Virus record (IMG/VR): IMGVR_UViG_3300006735_000055
Coordinates: 1 to 48,818 of that record
Length of the DNA: 48,818 nucleotides
Source: a virus
Strand: one strand, 5' to 3'
Both the position numbers and the translations under genes were made by a program. Position 1 is the first letter of the stretch. Each line of letters starts with the position of its first letter. The notes below the pieces were generated by a model. That model saw only the letters and a program-made list of their open reading frames with translations. It had not been told where the DNA came from and did not search any database. Below are positions 20,293-28,257 of the stretch, piece by piece.

Positions 20293-21054
20293 ATGAATAA
20301 CAAAGAAGAAAAATTAATTCGCGAGTATGTTCGAATGAAGATTAGAAACAATCTTACAGAACAACAAGAGCACAAGAAAGAAGTAATCAAAGAAGAATTA
20401 CGTCTTCGTTCAATTATTCGTGAACTATTGAGAGAAGGTGATATATCTGATATGCACCCTCATCGTTCTACTGGTATCAATGTCCTCGAGGATGTTTTGA
20501 AAAAAATGATCACCACTCTTAGAACTGATTACAAACGTATGACCACTAACAAGCAACAAAGGGATTCTTTCCGAGCACATATGATCTCTGCTGTGAAGGG
20601 AGCGCTAGCACCATCATTAGTGAATGATACTTACTTGCAAGGTACCGATACTCTAATGGCTGAACCTGTTCCTAAGATAGGAGACCCAGCACCAGAAGAG
20701 GAGTCTGACCTTATGGACTTAGAAAAGACCCTTCAAGAAATCGATATAGATGTTGAAGATGAAGATAAGAAAATCCCTGTTGAAGATGATGATAAACCAA
20801 ACGAAATCGATGGTTTTGGAGCAGAAGGTATTGATCTAGATGAAACTGGTCGTAACATGGCTTTCACAACATTCAAAAAAATCTCCCAATATATCCTCGA
20901 TGCTTACGACATGTTAGCAAACGTTGAGGACAAAAAAATCTTTGTGGATTATTTGATCACAAATATGAAATTATATTTCGATAAATTCGAACAAGAAATC
21001 CAAAAAGAGGTCACTGAGCCATCTACTTCTCAGTATGACTCAATGTCCAGATAA
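20293..21054 (+). CDS. acidic helical protein, scaffold-like
   Basis: 253 residues, starting directly after the upstream stop (AAGGG at 20281). The first 55 residues are basic and helical (EEKLIREYVRMKIRNNLTE; KEELRLRSIIRELLREG). A strongly acidic middle (DLEKTLQEIDIDVEDEDKK) and a helical end (FKKISQYILDAYDMLANV; MKLYFDKFEQEI) follow. The repeated R-x-I-I-R/K-E-x-L motif resembles the tags nearby. Composition suits a scaffold or core protein. Confidence 0.6.
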   Translation: MNNKEEKLIREYVRMKIRNNLTEQQEHKKEVIKEELRLRSIIRELLREGDISDMHPHRSTGINVLEDVLKKMITTLRTDYKRMTTNKQQRDSFRAHMISAVKGALAPSLVNDTYLQGTDTLMAEPVPKIGDPAPEEESDLMDLEKTLQEIDIDVEDEDKKIPVEDDDKPNEIDGFGAEGIDLDETGRNMAFTTFKKISQYILDAYDMLANVEDKKIFVDYLITNMKLYFDKFEQEIQKEVTEPSTSQYDSMSR

Positions 21055-21089
21055 CAACAACATATATAATATAACATACTGAAGGTGTG

Positions 21090-21428
21090 ATGTCAAGTAA
21101 AAAAGGAAAGAATCATTCATTTATTCAATTGATGAAAAAAGAACGTCGAATAAATGCGAACTTCATGAATATTCTTTCTACCCTAACTTTAGAGGAAGTC
21201 ATTGCACTGAAATTAGAGACATCAGTCAAAACCATAAACAATAAACTTTATAATTTCCCTCTCTGGAGTTCTATGCCAAATATTACCAGAGATGCTTTAC
21301 TTAGATATGCAATGTCTGCTTGTCAATCAAAAAGAGACATGGCTAGATTTTTAGGTATACCAATAAATAAATTCAATAAGATAATAAAGAAGTATAAAAC
21401 TGAAGAATTATTCAATACAGATGTATAA
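21090..21428 (+). CDS. Fis-like HTH DNA-binding protein
   Basis: 112 residues from ATG 21090 (GTG 21087 adds one residue; GAAGGTG upstream). The C-terminal RYAMSACQSKRDMARFLGIPINKFNKIIKKY is a Fis/NtrC-type helix-turn-helix. The N-terminal LTLEEVIALKLE ... NNKLYNFPLW block recalls a family of short phage proteins of unknown job, possibly transcription or terminase related. AT-rich DNA follows (21429-21517). Confidence 0.65.
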   Translation: MSSKKGKNHSFIQLMKKERRINANFMNILSTLTLEEVIALKLETSVKTINNKLYNFPLWSSMPNITRDALLRYAMSACQSKRDMARFLGIPINKFNKIIKKYKTEELFNTDV

Positions 21429-21517
21429 GTAGTATTTATTATATAAATTTTTTTATTGATAAGTAATATAATATAATATATATAAAAAGAAATAAATAAA
21501 GAAAAAAGGTATAAATC

Positions 21518-21877
21518 ATGAAAGAAGGAAAGATTTACGAGGGAGATATTCTGATCATGGAAGTATTTCAAGAAGCCATTCTTGATGATGGAAGAAAAGT
21601 ATGTGAGGCTTGTCTCTTTGAATTGATAACCGAAAACATCAAGAACCCAAGAGCACCGGTGGTAAGTTATAAGGAATCCAAGGTAAAACTAAACACAATC
21701 TATTCAGGTGACGAAAAACAATACAAGATTCATGTTGTTGATCCGAGAGATAATAAAGTCAGAAAAATAGAGTTTGGTAATTCTATTGTGAAGCCTAATG
21801 GAAACGGAAAAGTAAGAAAGTTCAAAACAATTCATAAATGCCGACCCCCTAATAGTGCTTGGTCTTGTTTGGGATAA
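21518..21877 (+). CDS. hypothetical protein
   Basis: 119 residues, AAAAAGG upstream. Strand-rich with a Cys pair (CEACL near residue 29-33) and a basic C-terminus with two more cysteines (IHKCRPPNSAWSCLG), so it may bind a metal. No recognised family. Preceded by a very AT-rich gap with several TATAAT-like hexamers. Confidence 0.6.
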   Translation: MKEGKIYEGDILIMEVFQEAILDDGRKVCEACLFELITENIKNPRAPVVSYKESKVKLNTIYSGDEKQYKIHVVDPRDNKVRKIEFGNSIVKPNGNGKVRKFKTIHKCRPPNSAWSCLG

Positions 21878-21882
21878 AGTTC

Positions 21883-21911
21883 TTGACTTCTTGTCGTGAG
21901 TGTGTTATAAT
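21883..21911 (+). promoter_or_regulatory. sigma70-type promoter for a leaderless gene
   Basis: TTGACT 21883-21888, 17-bp spacer, TATAAT 21906-21911 preceded by TGT. Expected transcription start is about 21918, which is the A of the next ATG. Confidence 0.75.
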
Positions 21912-21917
21912 ATTTAT

Positions 21918-22139
21918 ATGTTTAGTATTGGTGATTTAGTTACTCAAAAAGATTTCTCGACCTCGTTTATGTCAGATTTTCTAAAACGAAATTTGAATAT
22001 GGGTGTTGTGGGTATCGTATTGGAAATAAAGATTGAACTAGATCCTACATCTAGTGATGTCTTCCACAATATGGTGTTTATCCGCTGGTCAAATGGAACC
22101 ATTGAAAAACTACCAGAAATTTATTTAGAAAAAGTTTGA
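21918..22139 (+). CDS. GDLV-family barrel-like protein, probably leaderless
   Basis: 73 residues starting MFSIGDLVTQKD, then GIVLEIKIEL and VFIRWSNGTIEKL, the same motif order as the array at 5060-7059 but 15 kb away. ATG 21918 lies 7 bases after the -10 hexamer, so the message would have almost no 5' leader. An in-frame ATG at 21900 would lie inside the promoter and is unlikely. A dispersed, separately regulated member of the family. Confidence 0.7.
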   Translation: MFSIGDLVTQKDFSTSFMSDFLKRNLNMGVVGIVLEIKIELDPTSSDVFHNMVFIRWSNGTIEKLPEIYLEKV

Positions 22140-22147
22140 GGTTTCAC

Positions 22148-22176
22148 TTGACACGCCTACTAAAGTAGGTTATATT
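22148..22176 (+). promoter_or_regulatory. sigma70-type promoter with overlapping TATAAATA
   Basis: TTGACA 22148-22153, 17-bp spacer, TATATT 22171-22176. TATAAATA, the T4 late-promoter consensus, starts at 22176 and runs to 22183. It drives the genes at 22224 and onward (HU, phosphomannomutase). Confidence 0.7.
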
Positions 22177-22223
22177 ATAAATACAACAACAACAAAACAT
22201 AAATAAAAATTTTAGGAGAACGT

Positions 22224-22451
22224 ATGAGCGAGATTGAGATCGCGGAGATTGCGCCAAAGAAAGGCCCAAACCCGCAAAAAGTAAAGTGGACTAATGTAGC
22301 CTACTATGATAAATTTACAGATGCAGACACCCACAGAAAACAACTAGACGGACTTGTGAAAGTAAGACGTTGTGGCCCCTATGGAACAAAATTTGTTGTA
22401 AGGACAGGTAAGTTATTAAACCAACCCGGAGAACAAACTGATGAGCAATAA
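22224..22451 (+). CDS. hypothetical small protein
   Basis: 75 residues with TTTAGGAG upstream. After an acidic start, KVKWTNVAYYDKFTDADTHR and KVRRCGPYGTKFVVRTGK give a compact strand-helix-strand pattern that I recall from other large phages without a function. It overlaps the HU gene by 11 bases. Confidence 0.6.
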   Translation: MSEIEIAEIAPKKGPNPQKVKWTNVAYYDKFTDADTHRKQLDGLVKVRRCGPYGTKFVVRTGKLLNQPGEQTDEQ

Positions 22452-22782
22452 GAAAACAATAGAGCAGTTAGATGAAAAGAAAAGTTGGAATAAGAAAGAC
22501 TTGACTAATATCTTGAGTTTTGAATTGGATATATCAAAAGCCAAAGCAACAGAATACATCAATGCTTTTGTCGGCGTTGTTTCTGATGGGCTTTCGAAAG
22601 GAAAGAAAATAACAATTTCAGACTTCGGAACATTTACAGTTTCAAACAGGTCGAGTTTCAAAGGAACACACCCAAGAACAGGCGAGCCTTTAGAAGTAAC
22701 GGGTAGGAACATACCCGGATTCAAAGTGGGTAAAGGCTTGAAAGATCTTCTCAACCCACACTTGGGAGAAGATAATGGGTAA
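22441..22782 (+). CDS. HU/IHF-family DNA-bending protein
   Basis: 113 residues. After a short leader, WNKKDLTNILSFELDISKAKATEYINAF forms the HU helices. ISDFGTFTVSNR, the arm region HPRTGEPLEVTGRNIPGFKVGKGLKDLL completes the domain (about 15-105). HU proteins bend and compact DNA and assist replication, recombination and packaging. The arm keeps the RTGE and a proline (IPG) near the tip. ATG 22441 overlaps the upstream gene; GGAG at 22428. Assignment strong. Confidence 0.92.
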   Translation: MSNKKTIEQLDEKKSWNKKDLTNILSFELDISKAKATEYINAFVGVVSDGLSKGKKITISDFGTFTVSNRSSFKGTHPRTGEPLEVTGRNIPGFKVGKGLKDLLNPHLGEDNG

Positions 22783-23578
22783 AACAGTTGTACTTTTTGA
22801 TATGGATGGTACACTAACCGAACCCAGAAAGAATTTTTGCTTATCTAATTTGAGCCACTCTCTTTATGACCTCACAAATAGAAGAGTTGAAATAGGAATT
22901 GTGACTGGTTCTGGACTGAAGTATCTAAGAGAACAAATGGGCGAATGGCTTGATAAATCGACTTGTCGTTACAAGACGCACTTGTTACCTTGTAACGGAA
23001 CACAGTATCTTGAACCTCCTATGTTCCCAACCGAATCACATAAAATAACTTATGATGTTTCGATGAGTGAACATTTAGGTTCTGATATCTACAGAGATAT
23101 AATGAAGGAATTGATAGACCTTCAGATGGAAATATCAGAACATAATATTCCATTATCTGGGCATTTTATAGACTGTAGGGGATCAATGATCAATTGGTGC
23201 CCCATAGGCCGTGAAGCAAACGACGCACAGAGAACCCAATTCAAAGAACTGGACAAGTTACAGAACCTAAGAGCGTATTTTTTAGATACTCTAAGGAAAC
23301 AGTTCCAATGGCTTCAGATAGAGGATAAGGTAGTTGCTAAATTGGGTGGTAACACATCCTTTGATATCTACCCGGTAGGTTGGGATAAAACCTATGCCCT
23401 CAGACACTTTCCTGACTATGATATATTTTTTGTTGGTGATCGCTGTGAATCAGATGGAAACGATTATGAACTCTACAAGCATTGTGGAGAACAAGGGTAT
23501 AATTCAAAAGGACCAGAGAACACTGTAGATATTATCAATACAATAATAAAAAAAATAATGGAGAAAGAAAGTGAGTGA
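22775..23578 (+). CDS. phosphomannomutase-like HAD enzyme
   Basis: 267 residues of the eukaryote-type phosphomannomutase (PMM) branch of HAD enzymes. DMDGT (D9, D11) is the nucleophile motif. Later MINWCPIGREA corresponds to the family's N-x-S-P-I-G-R stretch. FDIYPVGWDKTYAL and FVGDR complete the active site. PMM converts mannose-6-phosphate to mannose-1-phosphate for GDP-sugar synthesis. With two glycosyltransferases and a heptose-type nucleotidyltransferase in this window, it likely feeds glycan modification. Overlaps the HU gene by 8 bases; GGGAGA upstream. Confidence 0.85.
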   Translation: MGKTVVLFDMDGTLTEPRKNFCLSNLSHSLYDLTNRRVEIGIVTGSGLKYLREQMGEWLDKSTCRYKTHLLPCNGTQYLEPPMFPTESHKITYDVSMSEHLGSDIYRDIMKELIDLQMEISEHNIPLSGHFIDCRGSMINWCPIGREANDAQRTQFKELDKLQNLRAYFLDTLRKQFQWLQIEDKVVAKLGGNTSFDIYPVGWDKTYALRHFPDYDIFFVGDRCESDGNDYELYKHCGEQGYNSKGPENTVDIINTIIKKIMEKESE

Positions 23579-24005
23579 TTTTATTCGATCCGGCATAGGA
23601 GCAGCCCTTGAATACGGGATAGATTTACAACTAGACTCTCCAATAGAAGAACAATATTATACAGAAAAAATGTGTGAATACTTCAATTATTCCACAGACT
23701 TCAAAGCATATTCAAGTGGCGAATCGAGTTTTGAAATAGAATTTGACAAAAACTCCCCCATTATGGAGGTTGTAATACGAGATTCGGTACTATATATGAT
23801 ACCATATGTAGAAGATATATTCGAGATATTCACATTGGTTTTAAACTTTATAGCAAAAAAACATCGTGATATAGTTTCAGAATTTAGAGGAACAGAAGAA
23901 ATGCACAAAATTGAATCTTTGGAAAATTTTGAATCGGAACAGAAAGAACTTCCTGTACCGGTTTCTGAAGATGACGATGATGATGATGATTACGAATGGA
24001 TTTGA
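23571..24005 (+). CDS. hypothetical acidic protein
   Basis: 144 residues starting at GTG 23571 with GGAG upstream, overlapping the previous gene by 8 bases. Mixed strand-helix body and an acidic tail with eight consecutive aspartates. No known family. The tail may be a DNA mimic or a chaperone-like feature. Confidence 0.6.
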   Translation: MSDFIRSGIGAALEYGIDLQLDSPIEEQYYTEKMCEYFNYSTDFKAYSSGESSFEIEFDKNSPIMEVVIRDSVLYMIPYVEDIFEIFTLVLNFIAKKHRDIVSEFRGTEEMHKIESLENFESEQKELPVPVSEDDDDDDDYEWI

Positions 24006-24016
24006 AAGGAAAAAAA

Positions 24017-24340
24017 ATGAAAATATTTTACTTAAAAAGAACAGAAGATGAAAGCGGTGTAAGCGGCACAGGAAGGGTCGCACAAGGCTTTGTTTTTGAT
24101 AATGGAAAGGTGGCTGTTACTTGGCTTTCAGAGCACCCTAGTGTAACAGTTTATGATTCAATTGGTGAGGTTCATGCTATTCATGGGCATGGTGGTAAAA
24201 CTGAAGTTATAATGGAGCCAGACTTCAAGAAGGCTTTCGGTGAACTAAAGTCGTTTATAGACAATTTCAATCTGCAAGAGATAGCGGTTGCTAAACTCAC
24301 TCCCGACTCACCAGCGTCGAAACTGATGGTGAAAGTCTAA
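24017..24340 (+). CDS. conserved hypothetical protein
   Basis: 107 residues from ATG 24017 (GAAAGGA six bases before), preferred over in-frame ATG 23996 inside the upstream gene. SGVSGTGRVAQGFVFDNG, VTWLSEHPSVTVYDS and AIHGHGGKTEVI form a conserved block I recall from many phages and bacteria as a short uncharacterised protein. The strand-rich layout suggests a small beta fold. Confidence 0.7.
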   Translation: MKIFYLKRTEDESGVSGTGRVAQGFVFDNGKVAVTWLSEHPSVTVYDSIGEVHAIHGHGGKTEVIMEPDFKKAFGELKSFIDNFNLQEIAVAKLTPDSPASKLMVKV

Positions 24341-24347
24341 TTAGGAT

Positions 24348-24857
24348 GTGGAACGAAGTAAACATAAATTGATGACTCTAAAATTGGATGCTGCTTGGCG
24401 CCCAATCGAAATAATACCAGCAGAGAGAGGATTCTCTATGGTCTATAGTGGACGGGCACAACCTGTTGAGAATTACACTCACGGGCCATGTGCCCGTTTT
24501 TTGTTTCCATCGGTCATTGTTTTGAAAAGTTATATAAGAAAGAAAACCATAGGTCTGAACCCAACCAGAAGAAACATTTACTGGAGGGACAAATATGTCT
24601 GTCAGTATTGTGCTAAAACATTTACTTATAAGAAACTGACCCTTGACCATGTGATTCCAAAATCAAGAGGTGGTGGTAAGGGATGGCTGAATCTGGTTAC
24701 CGCTTGTGATTGCTGTAACCAGAAAAAGGCAAATAAAACTCCAACAGAGGCTGGTATGGAACTAATTACTACACCATACATTCCAAAAATGTCTGTTGTT
24801 GATGTATATCATCAAAAAGATATTCCAGAAGAATGGTATAATTTTGTAAAGAGGTGA
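24348..24857 (+). CDS. HNH endonuclease
   Basis: 169 residues if started at GTG 24348; ATG 24372 is equally possible. CQYC (about 84-87) and CDCC (about 122-125) flank LDHVIPKSRGG and NLVTAC, the HNH nuclease core with a zinc-binding four-cysteine frame. The opening LDAAWRPIEIIPAERGFSMV matches the usual N-terminus of this HNH subfamily. It could be a homing nuclease or act in DNA packaging or host DNA degradation. CTAATTAG overlaps the preceding stop. Confidence 0.85.
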   Translation: MERSKHKLMTLKLDAAWRPIEIIPAERGFSMVYSGRAQPVENYTHGPCARFLFPSVIVLKSYIRKKTIGLNPTRRNIYWRDKYVCQYCAKTFTYKKLTLDHVIPKSRGGGKGWLNLVTACDCCNQKKANKTPTEAGMELITTPYIPKMSVVDVYHQKDIPEEWYNFVKR

Positions 24858-24859
24858 AA

Positions 24860-25276
24860 ATGAAAACAATTATGGTAAGCGGCGGGTTTGACCCTGTTCA
24901 TATAGGACATGTTAGAATGATCCAAGATGCCGCTCGATGGGGAACCGTCATAGTAGCGATCAATTCAGATGATTGGCTAATGAGAAAAAAGGGCTATGTA
25001 TTCATGCCTTGGAAAGAACGTGCTGAAATAATCGGCAACATCAAAGGTGTCTCTTTGGTAACTAATGTTGACGATCTTGACGGTACTGTTTGTGCTGCAA
25101 TTCAAAGACACCGTCCACATGCTTTTGCAAATGGCGGAGATAGAAAGAAAAATAATACACCAGAAATGGAGTTGTGTAATAAAATGGGAATCCAATTATT
25201 ATGGAACGTCGGTGGTGGAGACAAACCTCAATCATCTTCTTGGTTGGTAAATAAAGCAATGGAGTACTTAAAATGA
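24860..25276 (+). CDS. HldE/RfaE-type nucleotidyltransferase
   Basis: 138 residues from ATG 24860, with GAGGTG as binding site (GTG 24854 is less likely). GGFDPVHIGHVRM has the HxGH motif (H14, H17) of cytidylyl/adenylyltransferases. The ADGGDR-like ANGGDRKKNNTPE and SSSWLVNK resemble the adenylyltransferase half of HldE, which makes ADP-heptose. A glycerol-phosphate cytidylyltransferase is the alternative. It would supply an activated sugar for the glycosyltransferases at 29403 and 30659. It starts just after the HNH gene. Confidence 0.85.
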   Translation: MKTIMVSGGFDPVHIGHVRMIQDAARWGTVIVAINSDDWLMRKKGYVFMPWKERAEIIGNIKGVSLVTNVDDLDGTVCAAIQRHRPHAFANGGDRKKNNTPEMELCNKMGIQLLWNVGGGDKPQSSSWLVNKAMEYLK

Positions 25277-25518
25277 GACTGCAAAATGAAAAACTAGACG
25301 AATTCTTGACCAAAGCAGAGAAAGACCCAGAAATAATGGAGGCACTAAGATTGATTATATCTGGATGTCACCAAGCATCAGAAAAGGGAGTATCCCTTGA
25401 GGAAGTTGCTGCCGCCGGAACAATGGGTTGGTCCATCGGTAATGATCCTGCAGTTGCAGCAATGGTAGAGTATATGTTTGAATTATCAAAAATGGGCATT
25501 GGCCCGAAAAAAAAATAA
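25273..25518 (+). CDS. hypothetical small helical protein
   Basis: 81 residues, ATGA-coupled to the nucleotidyltransferase. EKLDEFLTKAEKDPEIMEALRLI and DPAVAAMVEYMFELSKMG suggest an all-helix protein. I recall relatives in marine phages without a known role. Confidence 0.6.
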   Translation: MRLQNEKLDEFLTKAEKDPEIMEALRLIISGCHQASEKGVSLEEVAAAGTMGWSIGNDPAVAAMVEYMFELSKMGIGPKKK

Positions 25519-25528
25519 GGAGACGATA

Positions 25529-25759
25529 ATGATTTTATTATTAGTAACGTTTTTGTGTTTTGCACAAGACGACGATAGAGACATTAGGTATAAAGAAAAA
25601 ACAGAAATTGATTTTGAAGAACTTGATGTAGAAGGTGAATTAGTAAAACCACAAGGTGCTCTTTTATTAGACAGGAAGAGAGCAACGTTTAATCCACTAA
25701 TTAAACTCAGATCAGACTTCAATCCAGAAATGTCCAAATCCGTTTCTGAAATAAAATAA
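25529..25759 (+). CDS. secreted protein resembling gliding-motility CglF
   Basis: 76 residues from ATG 25529 with AAGGAGA upstream. MILLLVTFLCFAQ is a short signal peptide with a likely cleavage before DDDRD. RYKEKTEIDFEELDVEGELVK and DRKRATFNPLIKLRSDFNPEM resemble, from memory, small periplasmic proteins of Myxococcota annotated as CglF-type (adventurous gliding motility). If right, the phage carries a copy or mimic of a host motility/envelope protein. The resemblance needs a search. Confidence 0.55.
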   Translation: MILLLVTFLCFAQDDDRDIRYKEKTEIDFEELDVEGELVKPQGALLLDRKRATFNPLIKLRSDFNPEMSKSVSEIK

Positions 25760-25771
25760 CAGGATACTTCA

Positions 25772-27115
25772 ATGGCTAAAAAAAATTTCATCATAGACAC
25801 AAGTGTATTCTTGTCGGACTCTAATTGTATATTCAAATTCCAGAATAATGATATCTTTATTCCCATAAAGGTTCTCGAAGAAATTGATAAACATAAAAAA
25901 CGACAAGACACAGTTGGTCATCACGCAAGGCAGGCTATAAGACACTTCGACTCTCTGAGGGGCTCTGGTAGCCTTTCTAAGGGCGTTCGGATCGACAAAG
26001 GGTTAGGGGTGCTTCGTGTAATCAAAGCGTCTGAAATATGCCTTGACGAGCTTCCTAGAGATCTTACTCACCAAGTGGCCGACCACTTGATCCTTGGAAC
26101 AGCATTGACGGTCAAAAAAGATATGCCTAAAAGAAAAACAATTGTTGTTTCTCGAGATATCAATATGCGGGTCATTGCTGATGCTTTAGGAATGCTCACT
26201 GAAGATTATTCAAACTCACAAGTGGTTGATAACTCAGATAAAATATACGAAGGGTTTACTAAATTACTTGTTGATGAAGAGTTAGTCAATCAATTCTATC
26301 TAGGGGATGATGTATTTCTGGATGAAGATGTGGTAACTCAACAAGGCATCAAATTACACTGGAACGAATTTGTGATGCTTGTATCATCCAGTAATGAAAA
26401 GAAAACAGCACTCGCTCGTTTCTCTGATTATATCAAACCCCTCCGTCACATTAGAGATCTCAAGAATGAACTTATGTGGGGAATCCTCCCTCGAAACAAA
26501 GAGCAGTCTTTTGCATTTGATCTTTTATTTGACGATGATATCCCTTTGGTCTCTTTGATTGGTAAAGCCGGTTCGGGGAAAACCCTTATGGCGATTGCAG
26601 CCGGATTAGAGCAGGGCTTAGGAGGTAAAGGGGATAAATATAGAAGAATAATTATTTCTCGACCGGTTCAGCCCCTTGGAAAGGATATAGGGTTCTTACC
26701 GGGTACACTTGAAGAGAAAATGCTTCCTTGGTTGAAGCCAATTCAAGATAATATTCGTCACCTTATGGGTGATGATCGAACTATGCTTGAGGCTTATGTT
26801 GAGAAAGGAAAAATTGAAGTAGAAGCACTAACTTATATCAGAGGTCGGTCAATTTCTAATGCGTTCGTAATTATAGATGAGGCCCAAAACCTCACGGCAC
26901 ACGAAGTCAAGACGATTATCACTCGTATTGGCGAAAACACAAAGATTGTTTTGACTGGAGACATTGAGCAAATAGATAATGTCTACACAAACGAGACAAG
27001 CAATGGTTTGACGTATGCAGTCGAGAAGTTCAAAGATAGTGAACTTGCAGGGCACATTACATTTAGAAAAGGGGAGCGATCAAAGTTGGCAACCGCCGCT
27101 GCTAAACTATTATGA
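25772..27115 (+). CDS. PIN-PhoH (PhoH2-type) ATPase
   Basis: 447 residues. The N-terminal PIN ribonuclease domain (about 4-150) has acidic residues in FIIDTSVFL (D9), LEEIDKHK, ADHLILGT and VSRDINMR. The C-terminal PhoH domain has Walker A GKAGSGKT (264-271), Walker B FVIIDEAQN (about 368-376) and LTGDIEQID. PhoH2 proteins couple an RNA helicase-like motor to PIN RNase activity; phoH genes are common in marine phages. AACAGGAT upstream. Its stop overlaps the next gene. Confidence 0.9.
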   Translation: MAKKNFIIDTSVFLSDSNCIFKFQNNDIFIPIKVLEEIDKHKKRQDTVGHHARQAIRHFDSLRGSGSLSKGVRIDKGLGVLRVIKASEICLDELPRDLTHQVADHLILGTALTVKKDMPKRKTIVVSRDINMRVIADALGMLTEDYSNSQVVDNSDKIYEGFTKLLVDEELVNQFYLGDDVFLDEDVVTQQGIKLHWNEFVMLVSSSNEKKTALARFSDYIKPLRHIRDLKNELMWGILPRNKEQSFAFDLLFDDDIPLVSLIGKAGSGKTLMAIAAGLEQGLGGKGDKYRRIIISRPVQPLGKDIGFLPGTLEEKMLPWLKPIQDNIRHLMGDDRTMLEAYVEKGKIEVEALTYIRGRSISNAFVIIDEAQNLTAHEVKTIITRIGENTKIVLTGDIEQIDNVYTNETSNGLTYAVEKFKDSELAGHITFRKGERSKLATAAAKLL

Positions 27116-27531
27116 TAGGATTTATTTTAGGAATTATTTATGCAAGTTTTTTGGAATGGTGGGTTCACAAGCACCTATTTCATATAAGAGGCAAAAAAAA
27201 AGATAGTCTCTTTGCTTATCACTTGAGGGATCACCATGTCGTTGCTAAAAGAAATAATTTTGTTGATATTCGCATGTCTCTCATCGAGACGACTGGTCTT
27301 TTATTCCTTGCTATTATCCATTTCCCTATTTTTTATATTAGTTGTATGTTTTATTTCGCTACAGTTATCTATGCTATAGCATTTTTTGTGCTTCACAATT
27401 ATGCACACAGGAACCCCCAATGGGCAAAAATTTTCCAACCTTGGCACTGGAAGCATCATATGGAAAACCCAAATTCAAACTGGAACGTTGTATTTCCGAT
27501 TGCAGATTGGATAATGAAAACTAATAAATAA
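27112..27531 (+). CDS. fatty acid hydroxylase/sterol desaturase-like protein
   Basis: 139 residues, ATGA-coupled to phoH. Histidine clusters: HKHLFH (19-24), HLRDHH (37-42), HNYAH (95-99) and HWKHH (112-116), the di-iron pattern of the fatty acid hydroxylase superfamily. Hydrophobic segments before and between them (about 2-15, 60-95) fit an integral membrane enzyme. The family hydroxylates or desaturates lipids, carotenoids or sterols. At 139 residues it is shorter than most relatives but retains all clusters. A lipid-modifying auxiliary gene is the likely meaning. Confidence 0.8.
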   Translation: MIGFILGIIYASFLEWWVHKHLFHIRGKKKDSLFAYHLRDHHVVAKRNNFVDIRMSLIETTGLLFLAIIHFPIFYISCMFYFATVIYAIAFFVLHNYAHRNPQWAKIFQPWHWKHHMENPNSNWNVVFPIADWIMKTNK

Positions 27532-27534
27532 AAC

Positions 27535-27563
27535 TTGACAGTGTGATCAGTTTGTGTTATATT
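27535..27563 (+). promoter_or_regulatory. sigma70-type promoter
   Basis: TTGACA 27535-27540, 17-bp spacer ending TGTGT, TATATT 27558-27563. Drives the gene at 27592. Confidence 0.7.
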
Positions 27564-27591
27564 AATAATAATTAGCAAGAGAGTTAGCAAT

Positions 27592-28257
27592 ATGTGGATA
27601 GAAGAATCAGCCAAAAGAGGGTCTAGGCTCAAGGATACGTATGTTATGAATGGTGTGCAAGTTTTCATCAAAGATAAATTACCAACAGATATAGACCCAG
27701 ACTTTGTCTTCAATTATATAAATGCAAGAATACCTTTTCATCTTACAACAGGTATTGATATTGTGTATATTGGAAAGTTTCCAGAAATGATAGACAGGGA
27801 AATAAACGCTTTTTACGAAGATGGCGCTATATACGTGACTAATGAGCAAGAAGAAGAAATGGACATGATTGATGATATAATTCATGAGTTAGCACATGCA
27901 GTAGAAATAAATAATGATGAAATTATATACGGATCAGGCACGTTGCAAAGAGAATTTATTGCTAAAAGAAAAAATCTTACATCAAGACTTGCAGACTTAT
28001 ATGATATACCATCTGACTTTGACTTGAATATTGAGTATGATAGAAATATCGATGATTTTTTATACAAGACTGTAGGATATGATGTTCTAAACCAGATGGT
28101 ATCAAATATATTTATATCAGGCTACGCAGCAACATCAGTGAGTGAATATTTTGCACGAGGGTTCGAAGAGTATTTTATCGGAGATAAAACAAAACTAAAG
28201 AAAGTAAGCCCTGTTCTTTACAGGATAATAGATGAACTTGTTCATTTGGAGGACTAA
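27592..28257 (+). CDS. HELAH zinc metalloprotease-like protein
   Basis: 221 residues. DDIIHELAHAVE has HExxH (H98-H102) with a Glu three residues on. A conserved-looking REFIAKR and a later EYFARGFEEYF follow, typical of gluzincin-like single-domain peptidases. No signal peptide. Fourth HExxH protein of the window. GAGAG upstream; its stop overlaps the next gene by one base. Confidence 0.75.
   Translation: MWIEESAKRGSRLKDTYVMNGVQVFIKDKLPTDIDPDFVFNYINARIPFHLTTGIDIVYIGKFPEMIDREINAFYEDGAIYVTNEQEEEMDMIDDIIHELAHAVEINNDEIIYGSGTLQREFIAKRKNLTSRLADLYDIPSDFDLNIEYDRNIDDFLYKTVGYDVLNQMVSNIFISGYAATSVSEYFARGFEEYFIGDKTKLKKVSPVLYRIIDELVHLED

Noticed and set aside
24378-24650. Minus-strand open frames behind the HNH gene and elsewhere (for example 34125-34340, 46439-46837)
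   Set aside because: All are antisense shadows of well-supported + strand genes, without binding sites.
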